Below are positions 52,211-61,155 of a stretch of 64,000 nucleotides of DNA, in pieces. Numbering within the stretch: the first letter of the stretch is position 1; each line of letters starts with the position of its first letter. This DNA is from an uncultured Bacteroidales bacterium. GTDB taxonomy: Bacteria > Bacteroidota > Bacteroidia > Bacteroidales > Muribaculaceae. The stretch spans positions 16,072-80,071 of the forward strand of contig CACYRK010000011.1 in assembly GCA_902776835.1 (NCBI GenBank), read 5' to 3'. The notes under the pieces are model-generated. The model did not search any database. It saw nothing but the letters and a program-made list of their open reading frames with translations, and was not told the origin of the DNA. The position numbers and the translations under genes are program-made.

Positions 52211-55200
52211 TCATTTACCGAGCAGATAGTTGATCATGGCGTTGATGTCGTTGCCATCGATAGTGCCGTCGTTGTTGACATCGCCGGTAGTCCACGTCTG
52301 CTTACCCAGCACGTGGTTGATGAGGCAGTTCAGGTCGTTACCGTCGACATAGCCGTCACCATTCACGTCCATCGAGGTAGTGAAGTGTGCAAACTCAAAG
52401 TTGTCGTAGAATGCACCCAGGCACGAGGTGGCCTCGGCTTGCACAGCGACGTAAATCTTCTGGCCAGCATACTCACTCAGGTCGTAACTCAGGTGCGACC
52501 ACTGTCCGTCGTACAGTTCGGGAGTGAAGTCATCGCCAACGATGGTGAAACTGTTGCGGTCGGTGGCGCTGGTTGTGCTCACGAGCACGGTAACAGTGGG
52601 TGTCGACAGCGGGCTGATGCTGTTGGTGCTCTCCCAGTTGCGCATGTCGAAGTCAAACTTCGACTGTGACGTGGCCACCATGGGTGCGCTCACAATCCAG
52701 TCCTCGAAGGTGCCGTTGGTGTTGCAGCGAGTCATCAGCGACTGCTTGCCGTGAGGCTCTTCCATCGAGTTGTAGCACTGGTCGGCATTCAGCACGAAGA
52801 ACGACAGAGCCATACCATTGTTGGGGAAGTCCCAGAAGTTGAGCGGCGACGTGGGCAGGCGGTCCACATCGATTACGGTGAAGCCCTCGGGACCTACGCC
52901 CGTGGCGTCGTGCTCGAAGCCGTAGTAGTAGGTGCCGCGAGGCAGGGCAATTGCGCTAACCGACAGGTAAGCCTTCTTGCCGTCGTCGAAGGTCACCTCC
53001 ATCTCATCGTCAACAACCACCGAGTCCTTGCCAGCGGCGAGGTTGCCGGCGGCAAACGAGATGGTGAACTGCTTGCTGCCAGTCGGTTCCAGCGTGTCAC
53101 CAGCCTTGAGGGTGGTGGTGAATGCATTGTTGGCAAAGTTGATGGCGGTCACCGTAGCGGCGCTGCTGCCCAGGTTGGTCATGGCAATCGAGGGAGAGGT
53201 CTCCACCTTGCCAGCGTTCACCTTGTAGGCATCCCAACTCTCCATGCTGAAACTTATTGCCGCGCCGGCTTCCTCGATCTTCACGTTGTCGAGCGCTGCG
53301 CCACGCGAGCGGTTGTAGTTGTGCGAGATATAGCGCCAGCGGAAGGCCACTGTCTTTCCGGCGTACGGCGTCAGGTCGAGCGTCTCGTAAGCCCAGTAGC
53401 GGATGGGCTCGCCATCAGCGTCGGTTCCTTCTTTATTGTCGCTGATAAGTTTCACTTGCTGCCACTGGCCATCCACAAAGATGTCCATCATGGCGGCATC
53501 AATGCCGTCGTCCACGGTGCTGTGGTTCACATGCACCTGGGTGTCGTCCTTAATCAGACTTGCGGGACGGTCGTTGCCCCACCAGAAACTCAGTTGCAGC
53601 GACTGGCCGGCCGGCAACTGCACGTCGGGCGTGGTAAGAACGGCCTCAACACCGGTCTCGTTGCTGTAAGCCATAGCGCTCTTCTTGCCGTCGAAGGGAT
53701 TGTAGTTGCTGGCACTCCACTTGGTGAGTGTCGAACTCACGTTGAGCCAGCCCAGAGGAGCGAACAGGTCGCCGTCGAAGCCCTCAAACCAGGGGAATTC
53801 GCTCACCGTGTGGTCTTCCTGAGTGGTAAAACTCCACACAGGCACATCGGTAGCGGCACCCACCTCGTTATAGGGGATGACCCACCAATAATAGGTGGTG
53901 GCGTTGTTCACGCTCTCGAGCACATAACTGGTGACATTGCCCAGGTCGAGTTGGTTGATGACGTCGGCATTGTCGCTTGACGTGCCCACACACAGGCGGT
54001 AGCCGGTAGCAAATTGTGCCTCGGTCCACTCGAGTTTGATGTTCTTGTTGTAGATGTTGATTGCGCCATCAGCGGGCGAAATCACGTCGCCAGGCAGCGG
54101 AGCGCCATCAGCGCCGTACACGCCGGGCAGCAGCACGCGGTCGATGATAAACGACGATGCGGGATCCATGCCGTACTCGCTGTCGTAGTAACAAGCGGTG
54201 TTGGTGAATCGCAGCAGCACGGTGTCGCTGGCTACCGAGGTAAGGTCAACGGTGACATTGATGATGGTGTCGACCTTAGTATAGTCGGCTGTCCACAGTG
54301 TCACGTCCCAAGTCTGGCCGCCGTCGGTCGAAGCCTCGACAAGCAGGTCGTTGCTAGGCACTGCCTCCACGTCGTCGCTCACAAAGTGGGCGTAATAGGT
54401 AAACATCAGGTCGCGCGGGGTGTTGGGGTCACTCAGATCGAGGCGCGGCAGATAGATGTGGCTGTCCTCGATAAAGCCAGCGCCGTAGAGGCTGTAGTCG
54501 CCCTCGAGCGCATAATGGGTGGCGGTCCACTCATTCACCTCGTTTGCGCCGTTGTGCCAGCCAGCCGGCGGGAAGTGCGCACCCTCGAAGAGTTCCAGTT
54601 CATAGCCGTCGGGAACGGCTTGCTTGCTCGCTGTGGCATGCAGCGTCACATCGCCACCATTGGTGTGAATCACAATGTCGCCCTGCGTGGGGCTGGTGAG
54701 CGAGGCGAGGTAGTAAATCTGGAACTGAGCCGTCTCGTTGATGCCCAGATTGATGTTCTCGCTGTCGATGCTCACACCGAAGCCCGCCGGAGCGTCGACT
54801 CCAGTAACCTGAAGGCCTGCCAAGCCCACGTTTTTCAGCGTGAGGGCCTCGCTGTAGAGTTTCTCGCCGATGTAGGCGATGGGGAAGGTGTAACTGGGTT
54901 GCGACAGTTCGGCGATGGGGCCGGTGAGCGGCGTGTACTGCTTAATCAGGATGTTGTCGAGATACAGAATGTTGCCAATGCTCTTCTTCATGTTGAAGAT
55001 AAAGGCCACCTTCACCGTCTTGTTACGCCAAGGCGTGAGGTCGAGTTTCGAGGTCTGCACGGCCCAGTTAGCCCAGATGTAGGTGCCATAAGGGTCGGCG
55101 GGCACGCCACTGTCGCGCACCTGCTGCTCGTTGGTGATGTCAAAAATCACGGTGGTGTCGCTTGGTGCGGCCATGTCGATCACGGCCACTTGCAGGGTGT

Positions 55201-55588
55201 ACTCACCCTTGTTGAGCACGCTGGCGGCAGCGGCTTCCCAGTCGAAACTCAACTGGTAGGTGTTGTCGAGTTCCACAGCCGGGGTGAGCAGCACCTCCTT
55301 GCGCGGGCCAACGCCGTCGCGGCCTGCAGCGATGTAGGTGGGCGCGTTGCAATAAGCATAGCGATGCCCCGACATTGTACCACCGTTGGCCGTATAGCCA
55401 ATGGTCCAGCGATAACCCACGGTGGCACCAGAGTAGGTGTTGACGCGCTCCCAACCACCAGGCAACGTCTCAGTGGCGCTGGTGCCGGGCACGTCCTCAA
55501 AGCCCTCATCAATAAGGGTCTGAGCCTGAGTGCTTGTCGCCAATGCAAGCATCAGCGACAGCGAAAAGAAAAGTAAACGTTTCATCAT
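52211..55588 (-). CDS. 1,125-residue secreted surface protein with dockerin
   Basis: A secreted protein with the signal peptide MMKRLLFFSLSLMLALATSTQAQ. It contains several cleaved-adhesin/choice-of-anchor J beta-sandwiches, each near a WERVNTY-, WHNGANEVNEW-, WLNVSSTLTKWS- or FWDFPNNG-type motif (start about 28, 345, 610 and 930), an SPD-2-like segment (about 240-330), a fibronectin-type segment (about 500-590), and a C-terminal dockerin pair (about 1065-1125: DVNGDGYVDGNDLNCLINHV, GDVNNDGTIDGNDINAMINY). No catalytic domain was found. It likely binds host or dietary polymers. Confidence 0.85.
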   Translation of the reverse strand: MMKRLLFFSLSLMLALATSTQAQTLIDEGFEDVPGTSATETLPGGWERVNTYSGATVGYRWTIGYTANGGTMSGHRYAYCNAPTYIAAGRDGVGPRKEVLLTPAVELDNTYQLSFDWEAAAASVLNKGEYTLQVAVIDMAAPSDTTVIFDITNEQQVRDSGVPADPYGTYIWANWAVQTSKLDLTPWRNKTVKVAFIFNMKKSIGNILYLDNILIKQYTPLTGPIAELSQPSYTFPIAYIGEKLYSEALTLKNVGLAGLQVTGVDAPAGFGVSIDSENINLGINETAQFQIYYLASLTSPTQGDIVIHTNGGDVTLHATASKQAVPDGYELELFEGAHFPPAGWHNGANEVNEWTATHYALEGDYSLYGAGFIEDSHIYLPRLDLSDPNTPRDLMFTYYAHFVSDDVEAVPSNDLLVEASTDGGQTWDVTLWTADYTKVDTIINVTVDLTSVASDTVLLRFTNTACYYDSEYGMDPASSFIIDRVLLPGVYGADGAPLPGDVISPADGAINIYNKNIKLEWTEAQFATGYRLCVGTSSDNADVINQLDLGNVTSYVLESVNNATTYYWWVIPYNEVGAATDVPVWSFTTQEDHTVSEFPWFEGFDGDLFAPLGWLNVSSTLTKWSASNYNPFDGKKSAMAYSNETGVEAVLTTPDVQLPAGQSLQLSFWWGNDRPASLIKDDTQVHVNHSTVDDGIDAAMMDIFVDGQWQQVKLISDNKEGTDADGEPIRYWAYETLDLTPYAGKTVAFRWRYISHNYNRSRGAALDNVKIEEAGAAISFSMESWDAYKVNAGKVETSPSIAMTNLGSSAATVTAINFANNAFTTTLKAGDTLEPTGSKQFTISFAAGNLAAGKDSVVVDDEMEVTFDDGKKAYLSVSAIALPRGTYYYGFEHDATGVGPEGFTVIDVDRLPTSPLNFWDFPNNGMALSFFVLNADQCYNSMEEPHGKQSLMTRCNTNGTFEDWIVSAPMVATSQSKFDFDMRNWESTNSISPLSTPTVTVLVSTTSATDRNSFTIVGDDFTPELYDGQWSHLSYDLSEYAGQKIYVAVQAEATSCLGAFYDNFEFAHFTTSMDVNGDGYVDGNDLNCLINHVLGKQTWTTGDVNNDGTIDGNDINAMINYLLGK

Positions 55589-55654
55589 AGTATTAAAATA
55601 TATGTTATAATGGTATTACTATTTTCGGTGACGGGCTGTCCCGTTACGATTCGG

Positions 55655-55662
55655 CAAATTTA
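55655..55662 (-). promoter_or_regulatory. -7 element TAAATTTG
   Basis: On the minus strand this is TAAATTTG, about 66 bases before the surface-protein ATG. Confidence 0.45.
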
Positions 55663-55823
55663 CCATTTTTTCTTCGTTTTTGTGCTTTTTTCGGGGCAAA
55701 ATCATCTGCATCACCATCGATTTTTGTATTTTTTACTTATTTACACACTTTTGGTGTATGATATTGTGACACTATCAAGGTCACCTTTTACAAACTTGCA
55801 AGTAGTAAGAACTTATGAATTAA

Positions 55824-55855
55824 TTTGCATTTGCGCTCGGTTTGCCGTAACTTTG
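55824..55855 (+). promoter_or_regulatory. Promoter of the zinc-ribbon gene, repeat-family member
   Basis: TTTG (55824-55827), 20 bp and TAACTTTG (55848-55855) fit the consensus. The stretch TTTGCATTTGCGCTC is identical to the minus strand of the repeat array before tcdA. The -7 element ends four bases before the GTG start of the gene, so the mRNA is probably leaderless. Confidence 0.65.
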
Positions 55856-55859
55856 CAAC

Positions 55860-56468
55860 GTGGAATGTATATGTCCTAATTGCAACAAGCGCATGCATGT
55901 GAGCGACGAGGAAGTCGCCTTGCACGGTGGCAGCGTGGTGTGTCCGCAATGTCTTGCGGTTTACACCGTTGGCGATGTGGACGTTAGTCCCGATGCCGTG
56001 ATTGCCAGCCGCACCGCCACGGCCACCGAGCCGGCAATCAGTTATGGCTACTGCTACAGTTGTGGCAAAAAGATTCCTGCGGGCATCAACTACTGCCCAT
56101 TCTGCGGCAAGTCGCTCTCGCAAGAGGCCATCGCGGCAATGCAACAACAGCAAGTCGCGGCAAGCCAACCGGCGGCTACACAGGTTGCCGCCACAACGGC
56201 CACGGCGCAGCCCGCGGCCAATGGCGGCGACACCCAGCCCGACGACGCGGCAAAGGCCAGTGGCGACATCGACTGGAAGCCATTCCTACCCACCTACCAC
56301 TTCAGCGTCGCCGACCGCCAAGCGCAGCGCGAGAAGCATCGCGCCAGCCGCACATTCACCTTCGTTGCGCTGGTAATCATCGTGGCACAACTCGCCCTGC
56401 TGGCATTCATCATACACAAGGCCATGCGCTACTTGCCACCACTGTTCGACACCACATTAACTAATTAA
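55860..56468 (+). CDS. Zinc-ribbon membrane protein, probably leaderless
   Basis: A 202-residue protein. The first zinc-ribbon/MJ0042-type finger uses CPNC (about residue 5) and CPQC (about residue 29); a second ribbon is CYSCGKK...CPFCGKS (about 65-83). An Ala/Gln-rich linker (about 90-130) and one membrane span near the C-terminus (FTFVALVIIVAQLALLAFII, about 165-187) follow. The GTG at 55860 is needed to keep the first CPNC pair; the next in-frame ATG would lose it. Function unknown. Confidence 0.78.
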   Translation: MECICPNCNKRMHVSDEEVALHGGSVVCPQCLAVYTVGDVDVSPDAVIASRTATATEPAISYGYCYSCGKKIPAGINYCPFCGKSLSQEAIAAMQQQQVAASQPAATQVAATTATAQPAANGGDTQPDDAAKASGDIDWKPFLPTYHFSVADRQAQREKHRASRTFTFVALVIIVAQLALLAFIIHKAMRYLPPLFDTTLTN

Positions 56469-56503
56469 TATATCATTACTTTATTCTTTAACTACACGAC
56501 TTA

Positions 56504-57595
56504 ATGGAAAATACAATCAACAAAAACCGATACTGCATGATAATGTGTGGCGGCGTGGGCAGCCGCTTTTGGCCTTACAGCCGCCAAGCATGGCCTAAGC
56601 AATTCATCGACTTCTTCGGCACCGGACGCAGCCTGCTGCAGATGGCCGTCGACCGCATGGAAGGCATTGTGCCCGTGGAGAACATCTTCATGCTCACCAA
56701 CGAGCAATATGCTCAAATCATCAAGCAACAACTGCCGCAACTGCGCGACGAGCAAATCCTCCTCGAGCCTGCCCGCCGCAACACCGCACCGTGCATCGCC
56801 TGGGGCGCATACCACATCCAGGCCATCAACCCCGACGCAAAAATTATGGTCGCACCCAGCGACCACCTGGTGCTGAAAACCGACGAGTTCCGCACCGCCG
56901 TACTCAAGGCCTACCGCTTTATCGAACAAAACGACGCCCTGCTCACACTCGGCATCAAGCCCAACCGCCCCGAGACGGGCTACGGCTACATCCAGGTGGG
57001 TGAGCAACTTGGCGACGACTTCTCGGCCGTGAAAACCTTCACCGAGAAGCCCAATGAGGAACTGGCACGCGTGTTTCTCGAAAGCGGCGAGTTTTTCTGG
57101 AACTCAGGCATGTTTTTCTGGAGCGCACGCTGCATCATCGACGCCATGGCGCATTACGCCCCCGACATTGCCACACTGCTGCAAGGCGACGGCACCATCT
57201 ACGGCACACCGGCCGAAATGCCATTCATCAACGAGCATTACCCCTCGTGCCCAAATATCTCGATCGACTTCGCTGTCATGGAGAAGGCGCCAAACGTCTA
57301 TGTGGAGTGCGTCGACTTTGGATGGAGCGACCTCGGCACCTGGGGCTCACTGTATGAGAACTCGCCCAAGACACGCGACGGCAACGTGACGCAAAATTGC
57401 CGCTCGCTGCTCTTCAACAGCCACAATAACATCTTCGCCGTCAAGGGCGACAAACTCATCGTGGCTTCAGGACTCAACAACTACATCGTGGCCGACGTAG
57501 ACGACGCCCTACTCATCGTCCCCCTCGACGAGGAGCAAAAAATCCGCAACTACGTCAACGAGGCCAAAACCATGTACGGCGACAAATACATCTAA
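56504..57595 (+). CDS. manC: Mannose-1-phosphate guanylyltransferase
   Basis: A 363-residue nucleotidyltransferase making GDP-mannose. The N-terminal signature is CGGVGSRFWPYSRQAWPKQF, followed by LLEPARRNTAPCIAWGA, the VAPSDH motif, RPETGYGYI and FTEKPNEELA. It lacks a fused phosphomannose isomerase domain, as is usual for the short form. GDP-mannose feeds capsule, LPS and glycoprotein sugars. Confidence 0.95.
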   Translation: MENTINKNRYCMIMCGGVGSRFWPYSRQAWPKQFIDFFGTGRSLLQMAVDRMEGIVPVENIFMLTNEQYAQIIKQQLPQLRDEQILLEPARRNTAPCIAWGAYHIQAINPDAKIMVAPSDHLVLKTDEFRTAVLKAYRFIEQNDALLTLGIKPNRPETGYGYIQVGEQLGDDFSAVKTFTEKPNEELARVFLESGEFFWNSGMFFWSARCIIDAMAHYAPDIATLLQGDGTIYGTPAEMPFINEHYPSCPNISIDFAVMEKAPNVYVECVDFGWSDLGTWGSLYENSPKTRDGNVTQNCRSLLFNSHNNIFAVKGDKLIVASGLNNYIVADVDDALLIVPLDEEQKIRNYVNEAKTMYGDKYI

Positions 57596-57710
57596 CCCTC
57601 GCCACCACGTATCCTTGCAGTGCAGCAGCACAGCCACCCCGCTACCAAGCGGTAGTTGACGGAGCAGATTTCTGCAATGTTATCAACTTTATCTTAATCC
57701 CGATTCGGGT

Positions 57711-57898
57711 TAAACCCAAATCGGTCATTAGAAATTATGTCAAAACAGAATTTGTTTTGAGAGTATTGCTGTTAGTGAAATCGAAAGCATAGCGGGCTAT
57801 GGCGAGATTTCAGTGGCGGCAAGACGCCAAAACAAAACTGTTATGGTATAATTAGGAATAAAAAAACACAACTCCGTTCTAATGACAGATTTGGGTTA
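57711..57898. mobile_element. MITE-like element with 21-22 bp terminal inverted repeats
   Basis: The left end TAAACCCAAATCGGTCATTA (57711-) and the right end (57878-57898, reverse complement TAACCCAAATCTGTCATTAG) are inverted copies with one indel and one mismatch. The 188-bp body has no coding capacity. A short palindrome CCGATTCGGGTTaAACCC also overlaps the left end. No matching transposase is in the window. Confidence 0.6.
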
Positions 57899-57922
57899 AA
57901 GCGATGGAAAGTGATTATAGGC

Positions 57923-57965
57923 GCATGGGAGCACATCCTGTCGGAAACAGGACATGCTCCCATGC
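57923..57965. repeat. 43-bp near-perfect hairpin
   Basis: GCATGGGAGCA (57923-57933) pairs with TGCTCCCATGC (57955-57965), and TCCTGT pairs with ACAGGA inside, with a CGGAA loop and a symmetric CA/CA internal loop. It lies just after the MITE-like element. No T-run follows. Confidence 0.6.
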
Positions 57966-58045
57966 TGTGTCATATGCCCAACGGCTGGGGCTATGGAGCC
58001 CTGGCGTGCGGGGGGCTAAGGGGTAATGAAAAGTGGAGGCGCGAC

Positions 58046-58855
58046 TTATTCGGCCACGAACAGTTGATCGTCGACGACGATCTCGGTGGGCGAGATCCAG
58101 CCGAAATATTCGATAGAGGGATACTCCCCGAAGACATTCGACAAGCGGCTCTCACGACGCATCGTGCCACTTTCATCATCCTTGGAGAAGACGTTTCCGC
58201 CGTTGTCGATTACGAGGGTACGGTATTCATTTCCACCGATGTTTCCTGCCGAAATCACCTGCTGCCCGTTGTACCAATAGATGGTGGTTGGGCTCTCGCT
58301 CTCCAGCACAATTTCGGTCAGGGTCGCACCCGAAATGTTGACGAAGTCCTTGAGTTCGAAATCCTCGCTGCAACCTGTAGCCAGCACGATGTCACCCACG
58401 ATGCGAACGGTGCGCACCGTAACGGACTTAACGTATGAATCGGGGTCCGACGTTTTGAAGGTGTACTTCTTACCCTGTTCCCATCCGGCCGGCGCCTCGC
58501 GAGAGATGCTCACCTTGCGCGTGGCTTTTTTGAACTGAGCAACCGAGATATACTCAGCTTCGACATAGTCTTGCGCAGGAGGGAAGTACTTGTAGAATGT
58601 GCCGTTGCCCACCTCGATGTATTCCATCGCGTCGACACAGTGGAACAACAACTGGTTGTCACCGGCGTCAACAGCCACATGCGCGGGCTTGATTGTCGAT
58701 TTCACACGCGACTTGAGCGTGCGGCGGCTGTGCGATTGCAGTTTCGTGACGAACACGTAGCCCTCGTCGGTCTGCTGAGCCGATGCCGAGAGCGCGCCGG
58801 GAAGCATGCCCCAGGCAAATGCGGCTACAGCCATCATAATAAAAAACCTTTTCAT
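58046..58855 (-). CDS. Secreted protein of unknown function
   Basis: A 269-residue protein with the signal peptide MKRFFIMMAVAAFAWGMLPGALSASAQ. The rest is beta-rich with no motif that I recognise (for example YVFVTKLQSHSRRTLKSRV, WEQGKKYTFKTSDPDSYVKS). It starts 71 bases downstream of dapF on the same strand with no clear promoter, so it may be co-transcribed with dapF. I cannot assign a function. Confidence 0.7.
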   Translation of the reverse strand: MKRFFIMMAVAAFAWGMLPGALSASAQQTDEGYVFVTKLQSHSRRTLKSRVKSTIKPAHVAVDAGDNQLLFHCVDAMEYIEVGNGTFYKYFPPAQDYVEAEYISVAQFKKATRKVSISREAPAGWEQGKKYTFKTSDPDSYVKSVTVRTVRIVGDIVLATGCSEDFELKDFVNISGATLTEIVLESESPTTIYWYNGQQVISAGNIGGNEYRTLVIDNGGNVFSKDDESGTMRRESRLSNVFGEYPSIEYFGWISPTEIVVDDQLFVAE

Positions 58856-58926
58856 AACATCATCTTATTTTTAATACAATTCGTCAATGATTTACAATAG
58901 TGTGAAGGTTCACGTAGCGAAAGTTG

Positions 58927-59739
58927 TCAAGGGAGGGGGATATCGCCGGTGTAGACGATGGTGGAGGGTCCGCCGAGGATTAGGTGGTCGTCGTCTTCCC
59001 GCCAGTCGACATGCAGTGTGCCTCCGTCCATGACCACATCGCAACTGCGCGGTGCCAGTCCTGCTCTCACGGCAGCCACCACGGCGGCGCATGCTCCAGT
59101 GCCGCACGCGAGGGTGATGCCGCTGCCGCGCTCCCACACGCGGACGCGCAGTGCGCCATCAACGGGCTGCGCAAACACTATGTTGCAGCGCTGGGGAAAG
59201 CGCGGGTGATACTCCAGTTGCGAGCCGAGAGCGGCCACGTCGACGGCGTTGATATCGTCGACAAAGATGACGTACAGCGGATTGCCCATCGACACAAAGC
59301 ATCCGTCGGGCAGCGGCTGGCCAGCGGTGGCAAACTGGCGCTCGTCGGCCAAAATCGGGGTGAGCATGTCGACGGTGACGCTGGCCACTTGGCCTTGCGC
59401 ATCGACCTCGACGTCAATCAGTTTCACGCCTGACGGCGTCAACAGGCGCAACTGCTGCTTGCGCGTCAAGCCCAACTCGTGCACCAACCGGCCCACACAC
59501 CGGCTGGCATTGCCACACATCGCCGCCTCGCTGCCGTCGGCGTTGAAAAGACGCATGCTAAAGTCGGCAACGGCCGCGTCAGGACGGCCGATGAGCACCA
59601 GGCCGTCGCCACCTATGCCAAAGTGGCGGTGGCTCCACTGGATTGCCGCCGCGCTGGGATCGGGGATGTGATACTTTGTTGCATCGACGTAGATGTAGTC
59701 GTTGCCAGCCCCGTGCATTTTGGTAAATCGTATCTTCAT
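58927..59739 (-). CDS. dapF: Diaminopimelate epimerase
   Basis: A 270-residue enzyme converting LL- to meso-diaminopimelate for lysine and peptidoglycan. Both catalytic Cys are present, in EAAMCGNASRCVGR and in ITLACGTGACAAV, and the N-terminus MKIRFTKMHGAGNDYIYVDA is standard. Full length. Transcribed from the promoter at 59768-59775. Confidence 0.97.
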   Translation of the reverse strand: MKIRFTKMHGAGNDYIYVDATKYHIPDPSAAAIQWSHRHFGIGGDGLVLIGRPDAAVADFSMRLFNADGSEAAMCGNASRCVGRLVHELGLTRKQQLRLLTPSGVKLIDVEVDAQGQVASVTVDMLTPILADERQFATAGQPLPDGCFVSMGNPLYVIFVDDINAVDVAALGSQLEYHPRFPQRCNIVFAQPVDGALRVRVWERGSGITLACGTGACAAVVAAVRAGLAPRSCDVVMDGGTLHVDWREDDDHLILGGPSTIVYTGDIPLP

Positions 59740-59767
59740 AAAAAAGTCAATGTCGGTTGTGACTTGG

Positions 59768-59775
59768 CAAAGTTA
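59768..59775 (-). promoter_or_regulatory. -7 element TAACTTTG of dapF
   Basis: On the minus strand this is TAACTTTG, 29 bases before the dapF ATG. Confidence 0.55.
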
Positions 59776-59870
59776 CACATTCCCGCCAATACTGCAATCG
59801 CAAGAGCATGAATAATTCTTGATTTTGCGAGAAAAAAACGGAAAACAATTGGCAATCGTGGGGAATGTTG

Positions 59871-59878
59871 TACCTTTG
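59871..59878 (+). promoter_or_regulatory. -7 element TACCTTTG of the aminotransferase gene
   Basis: TACCTTTG fits the consensus, 52 bases before the ATG. Confidence 0.55.
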
Positions 59879-59929
59879 CGCCGTGAATAAGAAAATTATC
59901 GGTTAACCTTTCTAACACAATAAAGCATT

Positions 59930-61123
59930 ATGACTCATTACGACTTTGACACGGTCGTCGACCGTAACAATACACATTGCAAGAAAACCGACATGCTCAC
60001 GCCGATGTTTGGGCGCGACGACTTGCTGCCGCTGTGGATTGCCGACATGGATTTTGCGGTGAGCCCCGAAATCAGTTCAGCCTTGGTGAAGCGCTTCGGC
60101 GAGCATCCCATCTATGGCTACACGCTGCCCTACGACGAGTATTGGCAGTCGATTATCGACTGGCAGCGCCGGCGCAACGGCTTCGAGATCAGCCGCGAGG
60201 AAATGACATTCATGCCGGGTGGCATGCCGGCATTGGGCATGGTTCTCAACTTCTACACACAGCCGGGCGACCGCGTGGTTCTTCAAGAGCCGGTGTACTA
60301 CGACTTCAAGGACGTGATTGAGGGCAACCGCCGTCTTGCCGTGCGCAACAACCTGGTGCCCACCGGCGACCATTTCTACCGCATGGATCTCGATGACCTG
60401 GAGCGCGTATTCATCGAGCAGAAGCCGCGCATCATGGTGGTGTGCAACCCTCAGAACCCCATCGGCATCGTGTGGAGCAAGGAAGAACTTCAGCAGGTGG
60501 CCGCACTGGCACGCCGCTACAACGTGATTCTGTTCAGCGACGAGGTGTTCGGCGACATCACCCTGTTTGGCCACAAGCACATCCCGCTGGCTACCGTTAG
60601 CGAGGATGCCGCCGCCGTGACCATCACCTGCGGCTCGCCGGGCAAGACGTTCAACATCCCGGGCTTGAAGAGCACCTGGCTGGTGATAAAGAACCCCGAA
60701 CTGCGCCGCGAGTTCTACCGCTGGGTCGAGGTCAACGAGTTGTGCAACGCCAACATCACAGCGCTGCTGGCCACCGAGGTGGGCTACCGCTACGGCGAGC
60801 CGTGGCTCGAGGCCTGCAAGAAATATATCGAGCAGAATGTGCTTTACGTGTCGCAATACTGCCAGGAGCATATCCCCGGCATTTACGCCATCAAGCCGCA
60901 GGCATCGTTCCTGATGTGGCTCGACTGCCGGCGCCTGGGCCTCGACCATGCCCAATTGGTGCGCTTCTTTGCCGATGACGCCCACTTGGCGCTCAATAAT
61001 GGCGAGATCTACGGCGTGCCCGGCTATTGCCACATGCGCCTGAACGTGGGCACCCCGCGCGCCCGCCTCGAGCAAGCCATGGCCCAACTGCGCGCCGCCG
61101 TCGACCGCCTGCCACGCCACTAA
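59930..61123 (+). CDS. MalY/PatB-type PLP aminotransferase (C-S lyase)
   Basis: A 397-residue fold-type I PLP enzyme. The N-terminus YDFDTVVDRNNTHCKKTD...LPLWIADMDFAVSPE and the PLP lysine in CGSPGKTFNIPGLKST are typical of MalY/PatB C-S lyases. Most members have ASKTFN before the Lys region; here it is GSPGKTFN. These enzymes cleave cystathionine or cysteine conjugates. It stands alone and converges on glnN. Confidence 0.9.
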   Translation: MTHYDFDTVVDRNNTHCKKTDMLTPMFGRDDLLPLWIADMDFAVSPEISSALVKRFGEHPIYGYTLPYDEYWQSIIDWQRRRNGFEISREEMTFMPGGMPALGMVLNFYTQPGDRVVLQEPVYYDFKDVIEGNRRLAVRNNLVPTGDHFYRMDLDDLERVFIEQKPRIMVVCNPQNPIGIVWSKEELQQVAALARRYNVILFSDEVFGDITLFGHKHIPLATVSEDAAAVTITCGSPGKTFNIPGLKSTWLVIKNPELRREFYRWVEVNELCNANITALLATEVGYRYGEPWLEACKKYIEQNVLYVSQYCQEHIPGIYAIKPQASFLMWLDCRRLGLDHAQLVRFFADDAHLALNNGEIYGVPGYCHMRLNVGTPRARLEQAMAQLRAAVDRLPRH

Positions 61124-61132
61124 CTTCCCCAC

Positions 61133-61151
61133 GCCCCATAAGGTCTGGGGC
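61133..61151. terminator. Short hairpin between convergent genes
   Basis: GCCCCA (61133-61138) pairs with TGGGGC (61146-61151) between the aminotransferase and glnN stops. There is no T-run. Confidence 0.35.
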
Positions 61152-61155
61152 TCGG

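Larger units (their letters stand above)
55589..55859. other. Divergent intergenic region
   Basis: This 271-bp AT-rich gap holds the promoter of the surface-protein gene (55655-55662, minus), a small hairpin ACGGG/CCCGT (55631-55645), and the promoter of the zinc-ribbon gene (55848-55855). Nothing else was seen. Confidence 0.6.
57596..58045. other. Intergenic region with MITE-like element and long hairpin
   Basis: This 450-bp gap between convergent genes contains a MITE-like element (57711-57898) and a long hairpin (57923-57965). There is no T-rich terminator and no gene. Confidence 0.7.

Noticed and set aside
54014..55576. 520-codon plus-strand open frame opposite the large surface protein
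   Set aside because: It is the antisense mirror of a clear signal-peptide and dockerin protein and has no domain of its own.
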